Shown: piece after piece, positions 25,313 through 33,995 of the stretch
How the letters are laid out: every line of letters starts with the position of its first letter
Numbering within the stretch: the first letter of the stretch is position 1
Source: Spirosoma panaciterrae DSM 21099
Lineage (GTDB): Bacteria; Bacteroidota; Bacteroidia; Cytophagales; Spirosomataceae
Direction: 5' to 3'
NCBI RefSeq assembly: GCF_000374025.1
Contig: NZ_KB893175.1
Span: 62,001-126,000 of the forward strand
DNA: 64,000 bases
The notes under the pieces: generated by a model
Database searches by the model: none
Told to the model about the DNA's origin: nothing
The model's input: the letters and a program-made list of their open reading frames with translations, nothing else
Position numbers and translations under genes: made by a program

Positions 25313-26479
25313 TTATTTCGTGATTTTGATAAATCCGTCAAGCATTTCCTGGGCTACGGCTTTAGGCGCATAGGGGGCAATGAACTCTTTAGCAAACTGC
25401 CCCATGAGCCGGGTATTGACGGTTCCATCCATAAACTGTATCAGCCGAGAGGTTAATTGGGTTGGTTGGTCAGGATTAAAAACAAAGCCGTTTTGTCCGT
25501 CATGTACGATGTCAACAGCACAACCACACCGATTGGAGACAATGACAGGCAACCCACAGGCCATGGCTTCATTGACGACGAGCCCCCATGGCTCTGATTG
25601 GCTAGGTAATACCAGTACATCACTCAGAGCCAATACCTCAGGTACTCGAAACCAGGGTCGGCCCGGCAGCAATCTTACCTGGTCAGCAATGCCCAGATGC
25701 TGAATATGATTGGTCAGTCTGTTGTGTTCAGCACCATCGCCCAGTAGTATTAACCCCCACTCTTTTCCATTTATCGACCGCTTGCTGGCTTCATCAAAGG
25801 CCGTAATAAGCATGGGGAGGTTTTTAATTTCGATAAGCCGCCCGACGAAAATAAAGTTTTTAGGGCGTAAACCAGCTACTTGCTGTTGAGAATCCCGTTC
25901 GGGTAATGTTCGTTCGTAAGCCGCTACTATTGCGGGATTATCAACCGCGTTTTTACGGAGCAGAATTTTAGCAGGAGGTACGCCGAGTTGGATGAGGTAA
26001 TCGGCAGCCTGGCTTCCGAAGCAAAAGAACCCATCGCACAGCCGAAAAACCGATCGTTTTAACTGTTCCTTCCAGCCGCCCCGTTGTTGATCTACAGCCG
26101 TACTTTCATTCTGCATAACCACCCGAATGCCCTTACTTTTCGCCCAGATCAGCAATACAAGCTGGGCAGGGTCGTAATAACCAGTCAGGTTGATAACATC
26201 CGGCCGAAACGCGCTTGCTCGCTTTAGGAGTGCCCGAATGCGTTGTGATAGGCTAACTTCCTCAATATACGTGTCGAAAAGTAACTCGTGCTGATAGGAA
26301 TAGGTAGGTATCGATTCGTCAGATGATGCCTCCAGCCCTGCCCGCGAGCGCTCGTTGCGAGCAATCTGTAGCACATTGACGACCAGATCGGCTTGCTGGT
26401 CGACCAATTGTTGTAATGCCTGAAAAACACTCGATTTATAATGGGCCCACAATAGGTTATGGACAATGAGAATACGCAT
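25313..26479 (-). CDS. GT4-family glycosyltransferase
   Basis: 388 residues. The opening 'MRILIVHNLLWAHYKSSVF' is the N-terminal Rossmann strand; the C-terminal half has 'NFIFVGRLIEIKNLPMLI' and the E-x7-E motif in 'SEPWGLVVNEAMACG'. The start codon shares its A with the stop codon of the upstream O-antigen-ligase-like gene (TGATG), so translation is coupled. It is a retaining glycosyltransferase in the cytoplasm, and the sugar cannot be specified. Confidence 0.92.
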   Translation of the reverse strand: MRILIVHNLLWAHYKSSVFQALQQLVDQQADLVVNVLQIARNERSRAGLEASSDESIPTYSYQHELLFDTYIEEVSLSQRIRALLKRASAFRPDVINLTGYYDPAQLVLLIWAKSKGIRVVMQNESTAVDQQRGGWKEQLKRSVFRLCDGFFCFGSQAADYLIQLGVPPAKILLRKNAVDNPAIVAAYERTLPERDSQQQVAGLRPKNFIFVGRLIEIKNLPMLITAFDEASKRSINGKEWGLILLGDGAEHNRLTNHIQHLGIADQVRLLPGRPWFRVPEVLALSDVLVLPSQSEPWGLVVNEAMACGLPVIVSNRCGCAVDIVHDGQNGFVFNPDQPTQLTSRLIQFMDGTVNTRLMGQFAKEFIAPYAPKAVAQEMLDGFIKITK

Positions 26480-27858
26480 CAGGCAGGTTCAGGACTTGGC
26501 ACAACGACATACTTCTCTGGGCTGGCTATCGAAGGTTTATCCGATAAGTGGGCTGGAAATAAATGCTCTACGCCCATAAATCGAATCATCAGACAGATTG
26601 GAAACCAGAATGAAATCTCATTTGGGCGACCATTCGTGAATGCCTGGACCAAAATCAGGAAGTAAAAGTAGGCTAAAAAGATACTTAACGGATTGGGGTT
26701 GGTCTTCATAATGCGCCAGGCTTGCTTCAGAATGAGCCAATTTAACCCACCAAACAGTACGAATCCTAAAATGCCCTGATTGATAATCGACTCCAGTATG
26801 GGAATATCCAGGTAAAGATATTTATAGCCATAGCCTAAAATAAGCATATGCATATGGCTAAATATAACTAACTGAAGAAACTGGGTACTGACCGAACGGT
26901 TGGCTGTAGAGTCATCCAGCACGGCCTTATAGTCGTGACCAGCCGATTTAAGGCCCAGCATGGCATAAACGGTTTCCATGTTTCGCGACAAGAAAGCCGT
27001 TACATAATCGTATAAAATGAGATAGGTGGTGATGTTCCGCTGGAAGAAATAGACAACACCAAGAAACCCTACCACCATAACCATAATCGGGATTGGTTTT
27101 ACCAGACTACGGGCAGCAGTACGAATCTGGGCGGGTCGTACATTGAAATACAGGAAAAAGCAAACTGCAACCAGAAAAGCCAAAATGGCAGAACGGGTTT
27201 GGGTCAATACCAATATGGCAATGTTGAGCACACCGGCGAAAAAAGACAGTAGCCGAAAAATCAGAAGCGTGTTAGGACGGACCAGCCAGATAGCACAGGC
27301 TACAACTCCCATATAGGCATTTCGCGAAAATGCGTGGGGGTTTCCAGAACCAGGGTCACCATTGTTCAGCGTAATAGTAGCCCGTTGGCCAATTGCCCAG
27401 GTTGGGTCCGTTATCAGCGAATAAACGAGCCCCAGGTTGGAGGCTAACGTGAACCAGACAACCACCGGGATAAAATAAGGAATGATTTCATTCGGAATAT
27501 TGATCAGCAGAAACATGAAAATCAATATGTACGTGAAATAAATCATATCCCGGCCTGCATCCTGAAAGCCCGGTACACCATTAAAGATGAACATGTACAG
27601 AATGCTAAGGGTAATATACCCCATGCCCATCCAGAACATAGTGATATTGGGGCGGTAAAGTCGCCGGAAAATGGAAAACGGCACCATGAGCAACAAGCCA
27701 CTGGCCAGAGCTACAGCTGTAAAGGTTGTACTACCTGGAGCCAGCCGCATCGTTTCCCGAAAAAAGAATATAAGTGGATACCCATCAACAATAATGCAGA
27801 TGCCAAGCACCATCCGCATAAAATCGAGAGACCGAAACAGACGAATCAAACCGTTCAT
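26479..27858 (-). CDS. O-antigen ligase/polymerase-like membrane protein
   Basis: 459 residues with about eleven to twelve hydrophobic segments and a large loop in the C-terminal half (about residues 290-345, between two membrane spans), the layout of Wzy polymerases and WaaL ligases. Characteristic features are the 'LTQTRSAILAFLVAVCFFLY' helix and the loop region 'SVSTQFLQLVIFSHMHMLILGYG'. In a locus with an ABC exporter it could ligate the finished polymer to lipid A-core (WaaL role) or polymerise repeat units (Wzy role); sequence alone does not separate these. It is preceded by a 78-nt gap carrying stem-loop element H and coupled to the next gene by TGATG. Confidence 0.78.
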   Translation of the reverse strand: MNGLIRLFRSLDFMRMVLGICIIVDGYPLIFFFRETMRLAPGSTTFTAVALASGLLLMVPFSIFRRLYRPNITMFWMGMGYITLSILYMFIFNGVPGFQDAGRDMIYFTYILIFMFLLINIPNEIIPYFIPVVVWFTLASNLGLVYSLITDPTWAIGQRATITLNNGDPGSGNPHAFSRNAYMGVVACAIWLVRPNTLLIFRLLSFFAGVLNIAILVLTQTRSAILAFLVAVCFFLYFNVRPAQIRTAARSLVKPIPIMVMVVGFLGVVYFFQRNITTYLILYDYVTAFLSRNMETVYAMLGLKSAGHDYKAVLDDSTANRSVSTQFLQLVIFSHMHMLILGYGYKYLYLDIPILESIINQGILGFVLFGGLNWLILKQAWRIMKTNPNPLSIFLAYFYFLILVQAFTNGRPNEISFWFPICLMIRFMGVEHLFPAHLSDKPSIASPEKYVVVPSPEPA

Positions 27859-27877
27859 AAACAGATCATTGGTTTCG

Positions 27878-27934
27878 GTTTTCGGTTTCAGCGTATGGGG
27901 TAAGAGAGACCTATCATACCTGGAAACCGAAAAC
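27878..27934. repeat. Low-complexity stem-loop, element H
   Basis: GTTTTCGGTTTC (27878-27889) and GAAACCGAAAAC (27923-27934) pair perfectly, extended inward by GTATG/CATAC. The left side repeats the word GGTTTC/GGTTTTC. It ends 2 nt before the stop codon of the GT2 gene at 27937. It has the same word-repeat architecture as the other elements but with the T/G-rich arm first. Confidence 0.55.
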
Positions 27935-27936
27935 GG

Positions 27937-28833
27937 TTATCGGGCCTGGCGTAGCCTGAGCCGATGTATAACATACGAAAACTGGCCCTTACCTACAAAA
28001 GCCAGCAATTTGCGTAAGCGACAATAACGCTGCCAGAATGATGCCCCCAGCGATGAGGTCAGCATTGGCTGGTATTTTGTTTTAACAAGCTGGTGCTCCT
28101 GAAGACCAACCGAACTGGCTATCGTCGACGATTTGGCGTCAGGCTGGACCCTGAAGCCTCCCCAGAAGCCGTCAACGTGCCGAAAGGTTGCGCCTGCCTG
28201 TACACCCAGTCGGGCTACAATTTCGTAATCAATCACAAATCGAAGACTTTCATCGAGCAAGCCAACCTGTTCCAGCCGGGCCCGTCGCATGAACAACGAT
28301 TGGTTGAACACCTGCATGCCTTCATAAACCTGGCATTCTACACAAAAGTCTGGCGCCCGCATTTCTTCCTGAATAACGTCCTCTTCGTCGGTAATATACA
28401 TATCCCCGAAAAAAACATCAGTATGGGGGGCTTTGCGCCAGGCTTCGGCAACCCGGCTGAATGCATCCGGTGCAAACACATCGTCGGAGTTTTGAAACGC
28501 CACATAGTCGCCCGTTGCCTGCCGAAACCCTTTATTTATGGCGTCTGTCTGGCCCCGATCTTTTTCGCTTACCCAACCAGCCAGGTAGGGTTCATATTTT
28601 TTTATAATATCAAGGCTGCCATCTGTTGAGCCGCCATCCATAATAAAATATTCGAGCTTCGGATAATTCTGATTCAGAACGCTTAATATAGTCCGCTCCA
28701 AATACTGAGCCTGGTTGAAGGATGGCGTAACCACCGTCAGCTTTGGGTATTTACTCAGATCGAGGTTGTCAGTGGTGGATGGACGATAGGGTTGCGTGAC
28801 AAACGACCGGAGCGTGTTTGGATTCGAATTCAT
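27937..28833 (-). CDS. GT2-family glycosyltransferase
   Basis: 298 residues, GT-A fold. The motifs are 'LTVVTPSFNQAQYLERTIL', 'YFIMDGGSTDGSLDII', 'GWVSEKDRGQTDAINKGF' and 'FQNSDDVFAPDAF' (SDD as the metal-binding DxD equivalent). The 3-nt spacing from the upstream GT4 gene indicates a single operon. It is inverting by family and the sugar is unknown. Product length and motif order are normal for polysaccharide-locus GT2 enzymes. Confidence 0.92.
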   Translation of the reverse strand: MNSNPNTLRSFVTQPYRPSTTDNLDLSKYPKLTVVTPSFNQAQYLERTILSVLNQNYPKLEYFIMDGGSTDGSLDIIKKYEPYLAGWVSEKDRGQTDAINKGFRQATGDYVAFQNSDDVFAPDAFSRVAEAWRKAPHTDVFFGDMYITDEEDVIQEEMRAPDFCVECQVYEGMQVFNQSLFMRRARLEQVGLLDESLRFVIDYEIVARLGVQAGATFRHVDGFWGGFRVQPDAKSSTIASSVGLQEHQLVKTKYQPMLTSSLGASFWQRYCRLRKLLAFVGKGQFSYVIHRLRLRQAR

Positions 28834-28836
28834 GCC

Positions 28837-29946
28837 TTAGCACATAGATTGATACACCTCCAGCGTTTGCTGAGCCGTTTTGTCGCACGAAAACAACTGG
28901 AGCCGCTGGGTTCCTTTCTGTCGCAATTCCACGCAGAGTGCATCGTCGGTAACAATACGTTCGATCGCTTCAGCAATGGAATCATCATGTTCAGGGTCAA
29001 AGTAAAGGGCTGCGTCAGCGCCTACTTCCGGTAGTGAACTTCGATTGCTTAGCACAACCGGGCAACCGCCACTAAACGCTTCCAGTACAGGTAGTCCGAA
29101 ACCTTCGTTCAGTGAGGGGAAAACGAAAGCACGGGCATGCTGGTACAGATTCATCAAACCCGCATCGGTTATGGGCCGATAATGCACCTGTTCGTTCAGA
29201 CGGCTGGCATAAAACAGCGTTTGCTCTTCGTGCGTAAACGACCCACCTCCAGTGCAGATCAGGTGCAGATCTGGATAGCGGTGCAAGATCGGCTGAACAG
29301 CCCGGAAAAAGCCATTAAAGTTTTTGTATAGCCCACGCTTCCCGACATACAGCAGATAGGGGGCAGGAAAAGGCCGGGCTTGCGGATCGAACAAGGGCAT
29401 GGAATCACTTAGGCGGGTTCCCAAATGAATAACTTTAACCTTGTCGGGATCGATGGGAAAGTAACGCAGCAAATCCTGCTTACTAAACTCCGACACACTA
29501 ATGATACAGTCGGCCCGACGGAGAAGCTGCTTTTTTAAATCGTACAGCCCTTCTCCAACCTCTGGATACTCTTTGCCGAAACGTTCGCTGGTAGCATCGT
29601 GAAAGGTTAAGACAAACGGTTTTTTATCAATGGCTTTCAGAAAATACCGATGATAATAGGTCGGGTGAAATACATCGAATTTGCCGGCCCGTACCCGTTG
29701 CAGACTATATAACCGATTAAGAACGGAGGCAACACGGTGTGCATTCCGGATCTGGGCAAGCCCATGATACCGAAAATGATTGCTAAACGAAGCCTGATCT
29801 AAATATTCATTGTTCGATAACCGAAGCGACAGTTCAAAGTCAATGTCTGATCGCTTGGTGAATGAACGCATCAGTTCAAAAAAATAGCGGGACACACCCC
29901 CATAGGGCAGGCCCGTGAACGATTGATGGTCGAAGAGTACTTTCAT
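28837..29946 (-). CDS. GT4-family (mannosyltransferase-like) glycosyltransferase
   Basis: 369 residues from ATG 29946; a longer frame to 29967 adds seven residues of unlikely sequence. The opening 'MKVLFDHQSFTGLPYGGVSRYFFELM' (shortened: KVLFDHQSFTGLPYGG) is typical of the WbdB/mannosyltransferase branch. C-terminal motifs: 'YLLYVGKRGLYKNFNGFF' and 'NEGFGLPVLEAFSGG' (E-x7-E), then 'GADAALYFDPEHDDSIAEAI'. A -7-like box on the minus strand (TATTTTTG, 30003-30010) lies upstream, without a clear -33 element. Confidence 0.92.
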   Translation of the reverse strand: MKVLFDHQSFTGLPYGGVSRYFFELMRSFTKRSDIDFELSLRLSNNEYLDQASFSNHFRYHGLAQIRNAHRVASVLNRLYSLQRVRAGKFDVFHPTYYHRYFLKAIDKKPFVLTFHDATSERFGKEYPEVGEGLYDLKKQLLRRADCIISVSEFSKQDLLRYFPIDPDKVKVIHLGTRLSDSMPLFDPQARPFPAPYLLYVGKRGLYKNFNGFFRAVQPILHRYPDLHLICTGGGSFTHEEQTLFYASRLNEQVHYRPITDAGLMNLYQHARAFVFPSLNEGFGLPVLEAFSGGCPVVLSNRSSLPEVGADAALYFDPEHDDSIAEAIERIVTDDALCVELRQKGTQRLQLFSCDKTAQQTLEVYQSMC

Positions 29947-30002
29947 GTAGGAAAACCTACAAACCAAATGCCGGTTTGTATTTTTCTGAGAAAACGTGCC
30001 GA

Positions 30003-30010
30003 CAAAAATA
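30003..30010 (-). promoter_or_regulatory. Possible -7 box inside the glycan operon
   Basis: Reads TATTTTTG on the minus strand, matching TAnnTTTG. It is 57 nt upstream of the GT4 start at 29946 in a 119-nt gap, the longest gap in this part of the operon. No TTG is found at the expected -33 distance, so an internal promoter is only a possibility. Confidence 0.3.
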
Positions 30011-30065
30011 ACGGTATTTAGCGATAAATCCTTGACCTATGCTGATTATTCGGCGTATACTCTTA

Positions 30066-31082
30066 TCAAATGGCAGGCAGATAGACCCGGTCAAGAAAAC
30101 GATTTATACCCTGCATTGATTGGATGGTTTTATAACGCCAGCCACGAATGATCCGAGCTTCTGGCTTCAGTCCATAAGCGGGCTGAAGTGGTTCAAATAC
30201 CGACGCTGATTGCTGGGCAACGGCCTGCTGATACCTCTTCAGTAATGTTCCAATGGATGACTGTTTCGACAGAATAACGCGATTCTGATGCGGGAAAAAC
30301 CCCTCGTCAGCTTTATATAAGCCCTTGAAATTAACAAACTGCAGGGGTTGATTTTGCTTGGATGGACCGCTTACCTGCCAGCGATCGGCCATCGAATGGA
30401 TGGTTCGTTCGGGAAGGTTCCAAAGCCCTACATGCCAGCCTGGATTTTTGACAATAGCCACATCGCGAAAAAAGACCGGCACATGCATAAGCCAAATCTG
30501 ATCCAGACACAATCCAGCGCAGAAATCAATATTGGCTCGTTCGCGCACCCGATTATCCCACCAGGCCAACATCCGTTCGGTTTCAGCGGATCGCTTAAAG
30601 ACCAGAAAATCAGCATTATAAAGTCCGATGTTCTGGAACGCCTTTTCGTCGGGCCACGACTTGGCAGTACTACCAGGCAGAGCAAGATCGCGGGTGATAA
30701 ATGGCGTCAGCACAAAATTGGCTTTCTCCAACTGGGCCCAGATTGAATCGATAGGAGCCGAAAAATGGATATTCGGATCGGCATAGATAAGCCGAGTTAC
30801 ATCTGGATACCGGCGGAATACTTCGCTAATAAACAACGGTTTACAGGCTGCGGCAAATTCTGTTGGCGTGTATTGAGCCGACAACGACTTTAACTCTTCA
30901 CCCGGTAATATATCCTGAATTGGCAGAATCGGATAGGGCGAAGTAAAACCCGTTGGTAACTGGGCAGGATCATCGGCCAACCCAATCAGAACAAATGGGT
31001 CAGTAGCCGAAAACTGACGGAAACTATCGGCCAGGGCAAACGCCTGGGGTAATTGACGAAGGGTACAGATGGTAAGTAACAC
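30066..31082 (-). CDS. GT8-like glycosyltransferase paralogue with altered DxD motif
   Basis: 338 residues from a GTG at 31082, the only start that fits the conserved opening '(M)LLTICTLRQLPQAFALADS'. It is clearly related to the gene at 33996-35042: same length, same opening, same 'KPLFISEVFRRYPD' region, and a common end. The position of the metal-binding DxD reads A-D-P-N (102-104) where the paralogue has D-P-D, so metal binding may be altered. The later 'DLALPGSTAKSWPDEKAFQN', 'GLYNADFLVFKRS' and 'FCAGLCLDQIWLMH' follow the GT8-type layout. A nucleotide-sugar transferase role in the glycan pathway is inferred; catalytic competence is uncertain. Confidence 0.7.
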   Translation of the reverse strand: MLLTICTLRQLPQAFALADSFRQFSATDPFVLIGLADDPAQLPTGFTSPYPILPIQDILPGEELKSLSAQYTPTEFAAACKPLFISEVFRRYPDVTRLIYADPNIHFSAPIDSIWAQLEKANFVLTPFITRDLALPGSTAKSWPDEKAFQNIGLYNADFLVFKRSAETERMLAWWDNRVRERANIDFCAGLCLDQIWLMHVPVFFRDVAIVKNPGWHVGLWNLPERTIHSMADRWQVSGPSKQNQPLQFVNFKGLYKADEGFFPHQNRVILSKQSSIGTLLKRYQQAVAQQSASVFEPLQPAYGLKPEARIIRGWRYKTIQSMQGINRFLDRVYLPAI

Positions 31083-31100
31083 AGTAAGCGCAAAACTACG

Positions 31101-32138
31101 TCATTCAAACAAATCGCCCAAAACCGCCAGATAAGGTGCATACCAGTCGGCCGCCGGATCAACGTATCGATGGTAATTGCCTTTCCACAGACTGGTAAGT
31201 ACGGGAATAAACCGTTTCAGACGGTTAGGAGGCAGATTGCTTCGCATGGTGTAATGAGCTAACTGGCGATAAAGTTGAGGCAAACCTGGCGAATCCTGCG
31301 GGACTCGTTCGCTCAGAAGCTGGCTGATTACATTTAATTGAATCTGCTTTTTATGCAACGGGGCCAGTTTACGGGCTCTATGTCGGGTAAACCGATCGCG
31401 TAGTCGAATGCGTTCTCCAACTTCCTGTGGTCGAACCCCTACTTGTTGCTGTACATGCGTTCGGTAGAGCTGCAAAGGCTGGTCTATAAAGTGAACGGCA
31501 TTTTGGGTAGCGGCAACCAGGGCCATCCAGCCATCATATATATACCCCGGAATGTTCTTCGGAATAGGGATGATCAGGGGTAAATACGATTGCCGTACGA
31601 CGGTAGCACAGCCCATCATCCGATTACCATCCAGCATAACATCCATCATTTCTCCAGCCAGCCATCGGGTTTTGGTTTTTTCGTCAAACCGAACGGCTTT
31701 CCAGAATCGTTCTTCGCGCCCATCCAGGTATTCATCCGTAACCCAGGCGTCGCAGAATGCCATCTGGGCCTCAGGATGCTGAACCATATAGTCCGTCATG
31801 GTACTGATTTTTTCCGGGAGCCAGAAATCATCCTGGTCGCAAAGAAAAATCAGATCGCCCTTACAGGCTGCAATAGCTCGTTCGAAGTTTTTATTATAGC
31901 CTAAGCGGGTCGTATTGGGTAAAATACGCACGTCAAACGGCGCTTCGTCGGCCAGTTGCTTCAGCAAATCGGGCGTACCATCCGAAGAGCAGTCGTCGGA
32001 TATTACTACCTCATCGGGTAGCAGATGCTGATGTAGCAGACTATGCCATTGCACGGGTAGGTAGGTTTTGCCATTGTACGTGCAGATGGCGATGGAAATA
32101 GTTGGTTTTTGCACAGATGTAGTCATACGCGCAGTCAT
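31101..32138 (-). CDS. GT2-family glycosyltransferase (rhamnosyltransferase-like)
   Basis: 345 residues from the ATG at 32138, chosen because it overlaps the TGA of the DUF5672 gene as ATGA; a second ATG at 32126 is also possible. Motifs: 'SIAICTYNGKTYLPVQWHSL', 'EVVISDDCSSDGTPDLL', 'NFERAIAACKGDLIFLCDQDD' (DQDD as the DxD site). The CDQDDxW signature and the 'GYNKNFERA' stretch are typical of rhamnosyltransferase-like GT2 proteins. The enzyme is cytoplasmic, acting on a lipid-linked intermediate. The rhamnose assignment is only by resemblance. Confidence 0.9.
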   Translation of the reverse strand: MTARMTTSVQKPTISIAICTYNGKTYLPVQWHSLLHQHLLPDEVVISDDCSSDGTPDLLKQLADEAPFDVRILPNTTRLGYNKNFERAIAACKGDLIFLCDQDDFWLPEKISTMTDYMVQHPEAQMAFCDAWVTDEYLDGREERFWKAVRFDEKTKTRWLAGEMMDVMLDGNRMMGCATVVRQSYLPLIIPIPKNIPGYIYDGWMALVAATQNAVHFIDQPLQLYRTHVQQQVGVRPQEVGERIRLRDRFTRHRARKLAPLHKKQIQLNVISQLLSERVPQDSPGLPQLYRQLAHYTMRSNLPPNRLKRFIPVLTSLWKGNYHRYVDPAADWYAPYLAVLGDLFE

Positions 32139-32962
32139 ATTTGGTAGCCGTATTGGGCGAAAATGGGGCGCCAGTACGTTAGTCCATGAATATCCCAGGC
32201 GTGGCAACCGAATGGTAATTGCCCTTGATTGTAATGCTCAACGGCCCATTGCGGAAAAAATTCAATCGAGAAATGCAATGCTTTCCGATAATTCGGAATG
32301 CGGAGGTGTGGCCAGTACCGATTCACTTCAATACCCCAAAATACATCTTCGTGGTATTGGTGCATAGTAAGTTGATTATACTCAGCAATTTTTTTTGCGA
32401 AAGGTTTCAGGCAGCGTAGCATCGCCGGAACACGCCGAAGTGAGAAACCTCCGCACCCAACACCGTTCAGATTTATAATCTCCCGAGGGGTAATACCATC
32501 TGGTTTTTTCAGATCCAGCCAAGTGGCTACCCTTTGTTTGATCGTAAACCAAAGTTGGTCGCCCAGGCCCGTAAAATCCCGGTCACGTAGCCAGGGAGCA
32601 CCAATGTAATCATAATTCTGTTGACACCAGTACGCCAATTCATCGCTAAAGACAAAGGCATCTAACTGATGGATCAGCATATATTCCTGATCGGCAAAAG
32701 CCTGATAGAACTCTTCTGAAACCATAAGCCGATTGTAGCCTTGTATATCGGAAAAATAATGATCGTCGAAGGAGCGGGCCTGCAAATTAGGCCCTATCTC
32801 GCGATAGGCGGCTATATCGAGCGAATGCGGTGTGGCTAACCAAATCGGGTAATTTTTTAAAACGTTTATGCACTGAGTTAGCGCAATGCGCTCATAGTCA
32901 GTAAGCTGTGTTTTGTAAACGGGTATAACGACGTTTACGCTGACGGGTGTTGATGCTTTCAT
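32135..32962 (-). CDS. DUF5672-type putative glycosyltransferase
   Basis: 275 residues. The pattern 'NVVIPVYKTQLTDYERIAL', 'YMLIHQLDAFVFSDEL', 'YWCQQNYDYIGAPWLR', 'GVGCGGFSLRRVPAMLRCL' and 'HEDVFWGIEVNRYWPHLRIP' is that of the DUF5672 family, found in glycan loci and thought to be glycosyltransferases. The 'QLDAFVF' segment may be the DxD equivalent. Both ends overlap neighbours by ATGA (4 nt), so it is translated in concert with the GT9 and GT2 genes. The chemistry is not established for this family. Confidence 0.8.
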   Translation of the reverse strand: MKASTPVSVNVVIPVYKTQLTDYERIALTQCINVLKNYPIWLATPHSLDIAAYREIGPNLQARSFDDHYFSDIQGYNRLMVSEEFYQAFADQEYMLIHQLDAFVFSDELAYWCQQNYDYIGAPWLRDRDFTGLGDQLWFTIKQRVATWLDLKKPDGITPREIINLNGVGCGGFSLRRVPAMLRCLKPFAKKIAEYNQLTMHQYHEDVFWGIEVNRYWPHLRIPNYRKALHFSIEFFPQWAVEHYNQGQLPFGCHAWDIHGLTYWRPIFAQYGYQI

Positions 32963-33993
32963 GCAAAGTTAGGCTGACCCAGTTGCTTGGCGACCGCTTT
33001 CTGTACCCAGCTATACGGTAGATCGGCACAGTGGTGATCGAAATGGTTGAGGATGGTAATGCCCTCGCCCCGCTTGAAACGACCTGAGTAAGGTAGATAA
33101 TCGACAAAGTCGAACAGCTTTCCCAATAGAATAATTCCTTCTGTACCGACGGCATTCGCCATGTGGGCAGGACCACTATCGATGCCAATAAACAGACACG
33201 CCTGTCGAATCACTTCGGCCGTTTCGAGTAAACTCAGTTGGCCGCATACGCTTCGATAGTGCGGGTGGTTCAGGGTTATGGTAGGGGTTAACCCAATTTC
33301 AATAACTGGGTTAGGGTATGTGTCAAGGATCCACTGAACCAGTTTATTCCAGTTTGCCGCCGGCCAGTCGCGCATTACGTGGCTCGACTGGCAGTGAATG
33401 ACAATGGGCCTGGCTGGTAGATATAGCGAGACTATTTTTTGCCGAATCGCTTCCGGGATATACATTTTGGGGTCGGCGGTAAGCGCAGGTAAACCAGCCG
33501 CCTGTGGAAAAACATACAGCAGGTCGCCCCGATCATAATAATTATCAAAGTTCAGGCCAATCTGATCAGCTATCGGATTGACGGGGTCTTCGGGGCAGTA
33601 CTTACATTTTCGATGCGAAATATGCAGATTGTAAACCTTATCAAAAATGCCCGATTGGAGGAGTCGTACCCGTTCGCCCGGGCATTTTTCAATCAGGTAC
33701 CCATCGAGGTCTGGATGATACTTGACCAGATCAAGATAGGCTTTACGCACTACCCAAATAATGTAGTCGTTCGGATGCCTGCGTCGAACTTCCCGAGCTA
33801 CTGGCTCACAGGCAATGATGTCGCCCATTTGTTCGGAAAGAATAATAGCGACAAGGGGGCGACGTCCATTGCTTTGTTTAAGCCACCATAGCTGAACATA
33901 CTTGATCCCAACCGACCAAAACTTGCCGATTATGTGGGTATACTTATGAAAACGGTAGGTCCAGAGCTCCCGGAAAGGCGGTCCCTCATTCAT
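32959..33993 (-). CDS. GT9-family (heptosyltransferase-like) glycosyltransferase
   Basis: 344 residues, GT-B fold. 'LVAIILSEQMGDIIACEPVAREVRRRHP' is the family opening (GDII region), and 'CLFIGIDSGPAHMANAVGTEGIILLGK' carries the GT9 signature (D-S-G-P-x-H). The basic N-terminus 'FRELWTYRFHKYTHIIGKFW' may associate with the membrane. Family members transfer heptose or related sugars to LPS core. A cysteine pair, 'CKYCPED', near residue 130 is unusual and could bind a metal. It overlaps the DUF5672 gene by ATGA and begins 2 nt after the stop of the upstream GT8-like gene. Confidence 0.88.
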   Translation of the reverse strand: MNEGPPFRELWTYRFHKYTHIIGKFWSVGIKYVQLWWLKQSNGRRPLVAIILSEQMGDIIACEPVAREVRRRHPNDYIIWVVRKAYLDLVKYHPDLDGYLIEKCPGERVRLLQSGIFDKVYNLHISHRKCKYCPEDPVNPIADQIGLNFDNYYDRGDLLYVFPQAAGLPALTADPKMYIPEAIRQKIVSLYLPARPIVIHCQSSHVMRDWPAANWNKLVQWILDTYPNPVIEIGLTPTITLNHPHYRSVCGQLSLLETAEVIRQACLFIGIDSGPAHMANAVGTEGIILLGKLFDFVDYLPYSGRFKRGEGITILNHFDHHCADLPYSWVQKAVAKQLGQPNFA

Positions 33994-33995
33994 AC